A DNA stretch of 64,000 bases, taken from Cardiocondyla obscurior. Taxonomy: Eukaryota > Arthropoda > Insecta > Hymenoptera > Formicidae. Position numbers and translations under genes: made by a program. Below the pieces are notes generated by a model, which ran no database searches, had not been told where the DNA came from, and saw only the letters and a program-made list of their open reading frames with translations. Each line of letters begins with the position of its first letter. Positions within the stretch are counted from its first letter, which is position 1. This document shows, one piece after another, positions 50,527 to 62,706 of the stretch. The stretch lies in NCBI RefSeq assembly GCF_019399895.1, contig NC_091884.1:684501-748500 (forward strand), read 5' to 3'.

Positions 50527-53500
50527 TTATAACATATAATAAATGAACCATTTAAACCATTTAAATGTCATCCATAGTACACTGACAGCAGCAATATGTT
50601 TCATCACGTCGAAAATAAAATCCATTCTAAAAGAAAAAAAAATATATATATATATAGAATATTTAAATTATTTTAATTATAACTTAAATTATATAAATTA
50701 CATAAAATTTTTCGTATTATAATTAATATAATGCAAGTATTAACATTTGATTATTAATTTTAAATGAAATGTTTTGTCTTTTAAAAATAATTGCATATTT
50801 AGTTTCATGTAATATTACACACTTAAAAGAGCAATCGCGCAATGTTAACAGTTAAATAAGTATATAAATAATATACAATATAATAATTTATTTATACCTT
50901 TTAACATTAACTTTGAGTCCATCTATTTTATTCATGTCTTCGTTAAGAAGAAATTTTTTTCCACCAATGATGCAATTTCTTCGTATTACAAATAAATATA
51001 TACGTTAATTATTATTTTCATTTAAGACGTTATTTAGGATAAAATATATTTACCTAAAATACTCCTTGGAATCATAACCGACATAATTAAATGAAAAGTT
51101 TGCCCGGTCATTAGGGGGTATTGAAGATAGTAAAGCGAGATGATTTGTATCAGTGAATTTCCATTCCCTACATGCGAACCATCCAACAGCTTGAGTAGCC
51201 ACAAACACGTTTCTATGTAATCGTACTAAACTAAATAGCACATTATTAGTTCTATAGATCTAAATCAGTTTAACACTATAATATAACAATCTATTTTTAA
51301 CCTATTTTTAACAATCATATAATTGTAGATTTAGCAATAAAATTTCATAATACCATTGACTTATAAATATCTAAATAATATTGTGTTAAATAAAAATTCT
51401 CTCATTCTTCCTCTCCCTCCCTTTCTTTAAAACAAACTATATTTACGAAATGCAGAAGGAAGAGTTTGATAAAAATAAATAAAAAAAGAAAAATAAAAAA
51501 AGGAAAAGTAGACAGAAAAAAAATGTAGTAAAAAATTGATTTTTATTAAACTTTTTCTAAAAAAAATAGTTTAATATTATATTTTGTACCATAAACTAAA
51601 TTTTTCTAATTTACTTAAATATACATAAATTTCAAACTTTTTAAATATTTGAGACTTACAACGGTTGACGTCCAGAACGTTTTAAAATTGTATCTACTAT
51701 TAAAGCTGGTAGCATATGCAAAAGTATCATTAATGTGTAATATAAAAACCAATTATTAGTCCGTACGCCTCTCGAAGGAAAAATACTATTTTCAAAAGGT
51801 ATTTCTTTATTTTCTATTCCAAGCATGATACCAATATATTCATACGTGAAAAGATTTTGACATGTATTGTTTACAACGAAATTTAAACCTGGTGTATGCC
51901 TAAAAGCAAACAAACTTTAAATTTCATTAATCAGTAAACGTAAATTATAAATGTAAATAATAATAACATAAGTATATAAAATAAAAAAAAATTAAATTAC
52001 AATATTATCAAAACTTACATAAAATAAGATCTGCTTTAAATTTTAGAAATGAGATAAAGATTCACAAAATGTTAAATTTAACATGTATAAAACATTATTA
52101 ATTTTTAATTTGTTAACAAATTGAAATTAAGCTAATACTAATTACTAATTAAATATTAGAAATATAGATAATAAGATTCTTATTAACTACAATAGTATAC
52201 AAAATTCTTGATTATATTTTAAATTAAAATAGTTAATACGTACGTTGTCGAACCAACTTTCCAACATGTGACTAATATAGCTTTGATAACAATGTCCACT
52301 GGGACTATATCTAGATAAACATTATAATCATTAAGAGCAACTCGAAGTACTCCTTTTGCGGCACCGACAAAAAATCCTATTGGACCATAAATATTATCCA
52401 CCCATCCTGGAAAAGGCTCTTCTAGTGATCCAAATACTAAAAAAAAAAAATGTATTATATTTATTTCATATAAAGTTTTTCATGGCTATTATTAACTGAA
52501 AAAAGAATTAGAATAAAATTAATGAGAGAAGATGTAAAAATCTAATTAACATGTATTTTACATCAGCTTTACAAAGTTTTAATAAACTCGTTTATAAAAT
52601 TTATTTCATAATATAGTTTATAATAATTGACTATAAAACTAAAACAAAAATTTATTTTTAATATTAAAAAAATTCGTACCCATAGATGGTCTTACAATCG
52701 CGCAAGGTAATGAAGAAGAATATGTTTCAATCACATGCTCTGATAGGTTTTTCGAAAACATATACGTGTTGGGAGCGTATTCCAAACATCTAAACATTAT
52801 TTTCAATGTACATAAGATTAAAAATAGAACATAAATTTACCGTTAAATCAAAGAAAATAAATTGCAGTATACTTCTGATAATATAAAAATTATAATTACG
52901 ACTATCTTTCCTTACTTAGCTGTAAAAATATTTAACGTGTGCTCATCTAAAGATTCGGCTATATCAATCATTTTTCGCCAATCGGCTATTGGTGGATATA
53001 CCTTTTCTTCCAAAACTGGTCTATGCGGTGACGTGTACGCAGTACTAATGTACAATAATGTCTGTAATCAGTAAAATCAATTATTTCGAGAGTTAAAATT
53101 TTTGTTTTTAAACACTTAAAAATTTATATTGATTTTTTAAATATCATATTTAATTTTTATAATTGATTATACATTTTTGTAATAAATAAAAGTAGAGATA
53201 AAAATTGTAATTAAGATATAATACGTTATAGTATAATAGAATGAATTGTTGAAAAGGATATTTTTTTTTTTTTACTTACTATTAATTTTTTCATACTTTG
53301 AGCTAAAATACAGATATCTCTTGTTGCTCTAGTATTGGTACATATAGCATTTTTCAAACTGTCGGTAAATCTCATGCTAGCCGCTCCGTGTATTATTATG
53401 GTCACTCGGTCAATCAACATTTGTACGTCCGCATTTGATAAGCCTAATCTCTTTTCTTTAGAATCGCCAGAAATCGGAATTAGTTTCGAAAAAATTGAAC

Positions 53501-53916
53501 ATTGCTCTTCGCGCAGTTTGTCAAATAACTAAAATCAACACGCTTTATTGTAATTTACAAGACTTTAAATTGAAAACATTATTCTGTTTTTAATGGAACT
53601 ACAATAACTTTTAGAAAAATAGCTTACAATTTATTTAATTACGGTATAATATCGTTAAAATAAAAAATATTTAAAAAAACAAACACTGAATATCTTAACT
53701 GAGAAAACTTACCGGTAACTTTAACATATTTTTCAGCCTATCGTCGATACTCATACCTTTTTTAGGTCGAATTAAAAGAAATATTTCACCAACATCTGGA
53801 CAAGACCGTAAAACTTTTTCAATTAACACTTTACCCAAAAATCCCGTCGCACCTGTTAAAAATATACTTTGCCCGGCGTAAAATTCGGGAATCGACATGA
53901 CTGAATCAATTGTCAT
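50527..53916 (-). CDS. Fatty acyl-CoA reductase F
   Basis: Nine exons: 53916-53713, 53528-53280, 53061-52916, 52789-52680, 52436-52244, 51899-51660, 51230-51054, 50978-50898, 50626-50527; 499 residues, in frame, all GT-AG. Exon 1 encodes the same protein sequence as in FAR-E, and the two start codons are 5398 bp apart. Motifs as in E: TGATGFLGK, YMFSK (Tyr209/Lys213), PFPGWVDNIYGP, LLHMLPALIVD. Substitutions against E cluster in exon 5 (GSL for PSI, GAAKG for GSGKG) and exon 8 (NCIIGG for YCVIGA). The GAAKG change alters a Gly-rich loop kept in A to D, and may matter for activity. Confidence 0.92.
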
Positions 53917-54789
53917 GTTATTAATTTATTTAAAACAGTCTTGCAATTATAACGATAACACAATGCAATACAAAGCGAAAAGCACTTAGAATATCGTCCG
54001 AGTTATGTCAAGTGTATAGGTTGATAAGGTGTTGAGAAAATGTTTATTTTAGTAAATGTGGGTAATATTCATAGTATAGCTAAGACCATTAAAATATAAT
54101 TTAAATTTAAATCCACGTAATTTGATTCTAATCATTCATGAGATTATTTATTATGAAAAATAATGAAGGAAATGACACGCAATACACTGTTGAGTATAAG
54201 GTTAAAAGAGCAAGTAATGCGCGTTGATACGTCAATTTTCACCATACAGGTGTGAAAATATTATACTAATATAGAAATTATTTATAATGCAAATTGGGTA
54301 TGAAGAGTTAAACGTAGTGTTATACAGAGTTAAATAAGAATAGAAATGCAGAAAGAGAGAGAGAAAGAAAAAAAGAGATAATTTTGAAATTTAAACCGAA
54401 ATTCGGAGTAAAATTAAATTAGGTTATGAAAAGGAAAAAAAAAATTAATTTAATATTTTTGAAATAATACTGAAGTAAAAATTCAAGATCGTAAAAAATC
54501 ACTTGTAATGCTTAATTCAGTAGTGCTAATTTTGTTTTTTTACATTTTGAAATATATTGCAAATGCATCTTATTCTTTTAGCAATAACGTTAATTATTGT
54601 GTCATGTTTCTAATTCAAAGATATAAAATTTCTGTAATTAAAAATTTAAAAACAATTGCACGTGCGCAATCGAATTTGCATTTGCAATGATTTCAATTTA
54701 AGCTAGAGCTAACTCCATAAAATTTAAATAAATAAGATATTTAATTTAAATAAAAATTACTTTGAATTGAAATCGGAAATAATTAATAT

Positions 54790-54858
<69 letters not shown>

Positions 54859-55460
54859 ACCGGAAGAAATGAAGAGCTAAAATGCTAATCGAGTAGCATT
54901 AATCATAAATTTGTATAATTATTGAATAGTCACTTGGGTTGTTTAGATAAATTATTGACTTATCGATCCGTCAGTTTGATTTTACCTCAGGTTTCTTTTT
55001 TACAAACTTTATAAATAAACTACTAAACTATATTAAATGTGGATAAACACTTTCTTTCGACGTTATTGTGAATGACTAACAGTCATTTTACTTAGGCTAA
55101 TGACAATTTTTTTAAGGATATATTCTTTATCTAACAACAATTATCAATTTGCGCTCGATAAACTGGTCTAACAGTTCATTTTCTAGCGGAAATTAATCAT
55201 TTGTTATAGCTAGATTTATTGAAATTAAAATTTATCAATATGTCAATTTTAATATACAATTTTTAATTTGCTCCGATATTATTTAAACTTTTATTTTATA
55301 ATTTAAAGCTTAATAAAAAAAACATGTGTTTTTATGCCAAGCTTATTTCACTTTTGAACAAAGTCTTTTTATTTTAAGTTAAACAAGTTAAATGTAAATG
55401 CTAAAAAAATTTGCTGGTATTTTGTAATATTCAATCTTTTTTAAATATTTTATTAAAATT
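53917..55460. repeat. Duplicated FAR spacer, copy 2
   Basis: Homologous to 48519-50060 along its whole length. Differences are a much longer TA microsatellite (54797-54856) and a single, not double, atgtggataaacact block (55036). It holds the FAR-F promoter. No coding frame beyond chance. Confidence 0.85.
54797..54857. repeat. Expanded TA microsatellite
   Basis: About 60 bp of alternating T and A inside spacer copy 2. The homologous site in copy 1 (near 49410) has about 14 bp, and copy 3 (60197-60256) is again about 60 bp. Confidence 0.92.
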
Positions 55461-55823
55461 GCAATTTTTAATGGCTTAACATTTAAAATATAATTAATAG
55501 AAGTATGTTGATATTTTTGCTTTCAAATCTACCTTTTTCTATGTGCATAAGCTATATCCAATCGATTCATGTCTTCGTGAAGAACAAATCGTTTGCCACC
55601 AATAACGGTATGTCTTTAAAATTAAATATGTACTATCGTTAATTATCTTTCAATAAAAAAAATTTTTTAGACGCTACTTAAACATTTAAAATAAAGAAAT
55701 ACTTAGTACACATACTTGCAGTAATCTGAGATATCCGAGAAGCCATAATTAAAAGAAAACGCGTCCCAGTCATCCGGTGATATTAAAAGCATTAGATTTA
55801 ATCTATTTACTTTGCTATTAATT
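55461..55823 (-). pseudogene. Truncated FAR-D-like relic, second copy
   Basis: Near-identical to 50061-50424: an exon-8-like 81-nt segment (55613-55533) and the end of an exon-7-like segment (from 55716 rightward) cut at the same base position. The shared breakpoints show that the relic formed once and was then copied with the 5.4-kb unit. Confidence 0.85.
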
Positions 55824-55925
55824 AACTTTTTAACCAATAGAATAAATTTATTTTTTTATATTACAAATTGTGTTCATTTATCATAAATTTATAGTTTGTT
55901 AGTCCGCGATAACATGCTGATGAGT

Positions 55926-58900
55926 TTATAACATATGATAAATGAACCATTTAAACCAATTAAATGTCATCCATAGTACACTGACAGCAACAATATGTTT
56001 CATCACGTCAAAAATAAAATCCATTCTAAAAGAAAAAAAAATATATATATATAGAATATTTAAATTATTTTAATTATAACTTAAATTATATAAATTACAT
56101 AAAATTTTTTGTCTTATAATTAATATAATGCAAGTATTAACATTTGATTATTAATTTTAAATGAAATGTTTTGTCTTTTAAAAATAATTGCATATTTAGT
56201 TTCATGTAATATTACACACTTAAAAGAGCAATCGCGCAATGTTAACAGTTAAATAAGTATATAAATAATATACAATATAATAGTTTATATATACCTTTTT
56301 ACATTAACTTTGAGTTCATCTATTTTATTCATGTCTTCGTTAAGAAGAAATTTTTTTCCACCAATGATGCAATTTCTTCGTATTACAAATAAATATATAC
56401 GTTAATTATTATTTTTATTTAAGACGTTATTTAGGATAAAATATATTTACCTACAATACTTCTTGAAGTCATAATCGACATAATTAAAAGAAAAGTTTTC
56501 CCGGTCATTAGGGGGTATTGAGGATAGTAAAGCGAGATGATTTGTATCACTGAATTCCCATTCATTACATCCGAACCATCCAACAGCTTGAGTAGCCACA
56601 AACACGTTTCTTTGTAATCGTACTAAACTAATTAGCACATTATTAGTTCTATAGATCTAAATCAGTTTAACACTATAATATTACAATCTATTTTTAACCT
56701 ATTTTTAACAATCATATAATTGTAGATTTAGCAATACAATTTCATAATACCATTGACGTATAAATATCTAAATAATATTGTGTTAAATAAAAATTCTCTC
56801 ATTCTTCCTCTCCCTCCCTTTCTTTAAAACAAACTATATTTACGAAATGCAAAGGGAAGAGTTTGATAAAAATAAATAAAAAAAAAATAAATAAAAAAAG
56901 GAAAAGTAGATAAAAAAAATGTAGTAAAAAATTGATTCTTATTAAACTTTTTTTAAAAAAAATAGTTTAATATTATATTTTGTACCATAAACTAAGTTTT
57001 TCGAATTTACTTAAATATACATAAATTTCAAACTTTTTAAATATTTGAGACTTACAACGGTTGACGTCCAAAACGTTTTAAAATTGTGTCTACTATTAAA
57101 GCTGGTAGCATATGCAAAAGCATCATTAATGTGTAACATAAAATCCAATTATTAGTCTCTACGAATCTCAAAGGAAAAATACTATTTTTGAAAGGTACTT
57201 CTCTAAATTCTATTGCAAACATGGTACGAACACATTTACACGTCAAGTGTTTTTGACATGTACTGTTTACAACGAAATTTGAATTTGGTGTATGCCTAAA
57301 CACAAAGAAAATTTAAATTTTATTAATCAGTAAACGTAAATTATAAATGTAAATAATAATAACATAAGTATATAAAATAAAAAAAAAAATTAAATTACAA
57401 TATTATCAAAACTTACATAAAATAAGATCTGTTTTAAATTTTAGAAATGAGATAAAGATTCACAAAATGTTAAATTTAACATGTATATAACATTATTAAT
57501 TTTTAATTTGTTAACAAATTGTAATTAAGCTAGTACTAATGACTAATTAAATATTAGAAATATAGATAATAAGATTCTTATTAACTACAATAGTATACAA
57601 AATTCTTGATTATATTTTGGATTAAAATAGTAAATACGTACGTTGTCGAACCAACTTTCCAACATGTGACTAATATAGTTTTGATAACAATGTCCACCGG
57701 GACTATATCTACATTAGCACTTGAAGTAGTAAAAGCAACTCGAAGTACTCCTTTTGCGACAGCGACATAAAATCCTATTGGACCATAAATATTATCCACC
57801 CATCCTGGAAGAGGCTCTTCTATTGATGAAAATACTAAAAAAAATATGTATTATATTTTTTCATATAAAGTTTTTTATGGCTATTATTAATTGAAAAAAG
57901 AATTAGAATATAAATAATGAAAGAAGATGTAAAAATCTAATTAACATGTATTTTACATCAGCTTTACAAAATTTTAATAAACTTGTTTATAAAATTTATT
58001 TCATAATATAGTTTATAATAATTGACTATAAAACTAAAACAAAAATTTATTTTTAATATTAAAAAAATTCGTACCCATAGATGGTCTTACAATCGCGCAA
58101 GGTAAAGAAGAAGAATATGTTTCAATCACATGCTCTGATAGGTTTTTCGAAAACACATACGTGTTGGGAATGCATTCCAAACATCTACATATTATTTTTA
58201 ATATACGTAAGATAAAAAATATAATATAAATTTACCGTCAAATTAAAAAAAATAAATCGCAGTATACTTCTGATAATATAAAAATTATAATTACGACTAT
58301 CTTTCCTTACTTAGCTGTAAAAATATTTAACGTGTGCTCATCTAAAGATTCGGCTACATCAATCATTTTTTGCCAATCGGCTATTAGTGGATATACCTTA
58401 TCTCCCAAAACTGGTCTATGCGGTGATGTGAACGCAGTACTAACGTACAATAATGTCTGTAATCAGTAAAATCAATTATTTCGAGAGTTAAAATTTTTTT
58501 TTTTAACACTTAATAATTTATATTAATTTTTTAAATATTATATTTAATTTTTATAATTGATTATACATTTTTGTAATAATTAAAAGTAGAGATAAAAATT
58601 GTAATTAAGATATAATACGTTATAGTAGGTATAATAGAATGAAATGTTGAAAAGAATATTTTTGTTTTTTTTCTTACTTTTAATTTTTTCATACTTTGAG
58701 CTAAAATACAGATATCTCTTGTTGCTCTAGTATTGGTAAATATAGCACTTTTTAAACTGTCGTTAAATTTCACGCTAGCCGCTCCATGTATTATTATGGT
58801 CACTCGGTCAATTAGCATTTGTACGTCCGCATTTGATAGGCCTAATCTCTTTTCTTTAGAATCGCCAGAAATCGGAATTAGTTTTGAAAAAATTGAACAT

Positions 58901-59312
58901 TGCTCTTCGCGCAGTTTGTCAAATAACTAAAACCAACACGCTTTATTGTAATTTACAAGACTTTAAATTGAAAACATTATTCTGTTTTTAATGGAACTAC
59001 AATAACTTTTAGAAAAATAGCTTACAATTTATTTAATTACGGTATAATATTGTTAAAATAAAAAATATTTAAAAAAACAGACACTAAATATCTTAACTGA
59101 GATGACTTACCGGTAACTTTAACATATTTTTCAGCCTATCGTCGATACTCATACCTTTTTTAGGTCGAATTAAAAGAAATATTTCACCAACATCTGGACA
59201 AGACCGTAAAACTTTTCAATTAACACTTTACCCAAAATCCCGTCGCACCTGTTAAAAATATACTTTGCCCGGCGTAAAATTCGGGAATCGACATGACTGA
59301 ATCAATTGTCAT
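55926..59312 (-). pseudogene. Fatty acyl-CoA reductase G, frame broken in exon 1
   Basis: Nine exon segments: 59312-59111, 58926-58678, 58456-58311, 58184-58075, 57834-57642, 57295-57056, 56627-56451, 56375-56295, 56025-55926. Exon 1 is 202 nt, not 204: an A-run near 59233-59236 and a T-run near 59213-59217 (plus strand) each lack one base relative to E and F. The first loss shifts frame inside the Rossmann motif and meets a stop within a few codons. All other exons keep frame, splice sites and YVFSK, so this is either a very young pseudogene or a double homopolymer assembly error. Exon 6 is more diverged than its neighbours (CQKHLTCKCVRTMFAIEF), partly resembling FAR-D (NQKHLTYQ). Confidence 0.8.
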
Positions 59313-60189
59313 GTTATTAATTTATTTAAAACAGTCTTGCAATTATAACGATAACACAATGCAATACAAAGCGAAAAGCACTTAGAATATCGTCCGAGTT
59401 ATGTCAAGTGTATAGGTTGATAAGGTGTTGAGAAAATGTTTATTTTAGTAAATGTGGGTAATATTCATAGTATAGCTAAGACCATTAAAATATAATTTAA
59501 ATTTAAATCCACGTAATTTGATTCTAATCATTCATGAGATTATTTATTATGAAAAATAATGAAGGAAATGACACGCAATACACTGTTGAGTATAAGGTTA
59601 AAAGAGCAAGTAATGCGCGTTGATACGTCAATTTTCACCATACAGGTGTGAAAATATTATACTAATATAGAAATTATTTATAATGCAAATTGGGTATGAA
59701 GAGTTAAACGTAGTGTTATACAGAGTTAAATAAGAATAGAAATGCAGAAAGAGAGAGAGAGAAAGAAAAAGAGAGATAATTCTGAAAGTTAAACCGAATT
59801 TCGGAGTAAAATTAAATTAGGCTATGTAAAAGAAAAAAAAAAAATTATTTTAATATTTTTGAAATAATACTGAAGTAAAAGTTCAAGATCGTAAGAAAAC
59901 ACTTCTAATGCTTACTTCAGTAGTGCTAATTTTTTTTTTTTACATTTTGAACTATATTGCAAATGCATCTTATTCTTATAGCAATAAAGTTAATTATTGT
60001 GTCATGTTTCTAATTTAAATATATAAAATTTCTGTAATTAAAAATTTAAAAACAATTGCACGTGCGCAATCGAATTTGCATTTGCAATGATTTCAATTTA
60101 AGCTAGAGCTAACTCCATAAAATTTAAATAAATAAGATATTTAATTTAAATAAAAATCAATTTGAATTGAAAATGGAAATAATTAATAT

Positions 60190-60258
<69 letters not shown>

Positions 60259-60429
60259 ACCGGAAGAAATGATGAGCTAAAATGCTAATCGAGTAGCATT
60301 AATCATAAATTTGTATAATTATTAAATAGTCACTTGCGTTGTTTTGATAACTTATAGACTTATCGATCCGTCAGTTTGATCTTACCTCAGGTTTCTTTTT
60401 TACAAACTTTATAAATAAACTACTAAACT
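59313..60429. repeat. Duplicated FAR spacer, copy 3 (truncated)
   Basis: Homologous to the left 1.1 kb of copy 2 (53917-55035), ending abruptly after aaataaactactaaact. The missing remainder (the atgtggataaacacttt block onward) is found displaced at 62086-62506. Contains a TA run at 60197-60256. Confidence 0.85.
60197..60256. repeat. Expanded TA microsatellite
   Basis: About 60 bp of alternating T and A in spacer copy 3, at the same relative position as 54797-54857. Confidence 0.92.
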
Positions 60430-62085
60430 TATACTTACGTTTCTTTTTTTATTTTATTGTTTTATTATAAAATATATCAATAAAATATTGCTGCTTATTT
60501 TATCCGTTACTTATAATTTTTTTTTTATTTTCTTTTTTATTTTTTGTGATCTCAGCACGTGCTATGAATAATATTTTGTGAAGAAAAAAGAATTGCTGAA
60601 AGAATATATGCCATATATACAGGTAAAGGCTTAGGTCTTTATTATAGGGATATACAATTTGTTTCTTAATAATCGTGTTCATCAGGTTTATCTCCAGTTA
60701 TAACGTTACCCCGCTAACACGTAAGCGCGGTTTTAATTAGCCATTAAAGAAAGCAAAACAGCCGGAAAATATTTCACGTATCCAGTCATGAAACAAATTC
60801 GAGTTGAACGTATCCTCCCGAGACTCAGCGTGTCTTGCACATAATACTTTAAATCTTTACACGATTAACAGACAATTTATTCCCATGTTCTGGCTGTATA
60901 AAAACAGAGATTACAGATAACAGGCAAAGACATATACGAACGTAACCGTTGTAATTGACATATTAGAAATTTCAGATTTTATAAATATTGTGTTAGTATT
61001 TATTCCATTATTTTTCTTTCTTTCTTTATCTTTCCTCCCCTTTCTCTCTTTTCTTCTCGTTAGTAAGGGTAAAAGCATATAATACATAATCAAGTACATC
61101 TAACAAATATGAATACATAAGAATTCAACTTTTGCTGCCCAAGTATTTATATTTACACCATGTAACGTATAATGATATATCGGGATGATACATGCATTCT
61201 GACGCAATCTCGTCATAAGAAAAGTATATTCATATGCTATAAAAAATAAGTAAGCTAAAACTTACGAGTACGCTACCGTCGTCACTACTGCTTGGGATAA
61301 TCCTAAGCTGTCTATTAAGAAAAACGATATCAAACATGCATGCCACTAAAAATGTACGGCGTCAGGTCTCAGGAGGATGTACACACAAAACGCGACTCGG
61401 ATTTCAAGAATAAAATATCTTTATATCTGCACACTTTGTTTTTTTTTTTTTTTTTTTTCAAACAATTCATTTGTGTTCGCTCTTTCCTCTCTGCGGCGCG
61501 CGCTACTCGTATTACACATTACACGTTTGTGAAGCAACACAGACGGATCGGAAGCTAGTAATTACAATATTGAATCTCCGGATTGATTCTGGTAAACCAC
61601 CCACCCAGCGCTTCCGTAAGCTTTATAATCCATACACGAAAGAATTGATTGCATCCATCGGCGCTCGCTGATGTGCCTACATTGTGCATTGACTTAACAC
61701 TTACGATATATATATGTACATACACGTATGCAGAGATATGTTGTTGGTTCACTGTCACAGAGCATGTCATTTTCATAGAGAATGAAAAGGGCGGATAAAT
61801 AGCGCTGATCCACACAGATTTATTAATGTACATTAACAAAAATATATCGGTAAATAGAAACGCATAATTTTACATTCGTTAAGTATTCGTGATTAGTTTT
61901 AGAAAACTGATTATTCGTCCGACTCAGTAATTGTTGAAACGCGAAAGATTTATCGAGATAATTTAAGAGTGTTTTTAGAATATTTCATCCGAAATTTACT
62001 GGGCTTATAGTAAATAAAAAATTTAAAAAAAAAAAAAGAAAAAGCCAAATTGATGCAAGGAGTTTATTTTTCAAGATATAATTAA
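60430..62085. other. Unique DNA interrupting the spacer copy
   Basis: About 1.65 kb with no counterpart in the other spacers; it separates the two halves of spacer copy 3. It has an 18-base T run near 61439 and a minus-strand donor-like site near 61265 (GTACTC then GTAAG) but no supported gene. I looked for inverted ends and a clear target duplication and found none; a tata at both edges is too short and common to count. Confidence 0.5.
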
Positions 62086-62506
62086 TGTGGATAAACACTT
62101 TCTTCCGACGTTATTGTGAATGACTAATAGCCATTTTACTTAGGCATATGACAATTTTTTTAAGGATATATTCTTTATCTAACAACATTTAACAATTTGC
62201 GCTCGATAAACTGGTCTAACAATTCATTTTCTAGCGGAAATTAATCGCTTGTTACAGCTAGATTTATTGAAATTAAAATTTAACAGTATGTCAATTTTAA
62301 TATACCATTTTTAATTTGCTCCGATATTATTTAAATTTTTATTTTATAATTTAAAGAGCTTAATAAAAAAAATATGTGTTTTTACGTCAAGTTTATTTTA
62401 CTTTTGAACAAAGTCCTTTTTTTTAAGTTAAACAAGTTAAATGTAAATGCTAAAAAAATTTGCTGGTATTTTGCAATATTTAATTCTTTTTAAATATTTT
62501 ATTAAA
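62086..62506. repeat. Displaced spacer fragment
   Basis: Homologous to 49640-50060 and 55036-55460 (starts atgtggataaacactttctt, ends ttttattaaaat). It is not followed by the FAR-D relic seen after the other two copies; unrelated sequence begins exactly where the relic would start. It therefore probably represents the ancestral state of that junction. Confidence 0.85.
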
Positions 62507-62518
62507 ATATTCCCAAAT

Positions 62519-62665
62519 TTAATTTCTGTTGGCTTCAGTTTCTTTCAAAGTATCATTCAAATAATATCGGAACAGATACATTAATGGTATTAAAGTCGGC
62601 CAAATGCAAAGAGAGAGAATTGAAGACCTGATTTCCGGGCTCGATGGCTTAATGTGCCTGTGCAC
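62519..62665 (-). CDS. Possible terminal exon of an unknown membrane protein
   Basis: A minus-strand frame ends at 62519 with a stop codon. From a possible acceptor (cacag, about 62654) it reads HIKPSSPEIRSSI, then a hydrophobic stretch (LSLCIWPTLIPLMYLF) and a polar tail ending TEANRN. The composition resembles a last exon with a membrane anchor, but no partner exon is found before the window ends and I do not recognise the family. It could be a chance frame. Confidence 0.2.
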   Translation of the reverse strand: MHRHIKPSSPEIRSSILSLCIWPTLIPLMYLFRYYLNDTLKETEANRN

Positions 62666-62706
62666 ATTTCTCAAAAGAAACGTCGTGCAACAGCGAACCA
62701 TATCGG

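Noticed and set aside
61340..61839. Short frames on both strands near 61.4-61.8 kb
   Set aside because: Low-complexity or overlapping, without splice partners or recognisable motifs.
60430..62085. Transposon insertion in the spacer
   Set aside because: No inverted or long terminal repeats, no transposase or polymerase frame, and no convincing target duplication; kept only as unique interrupting DNA.
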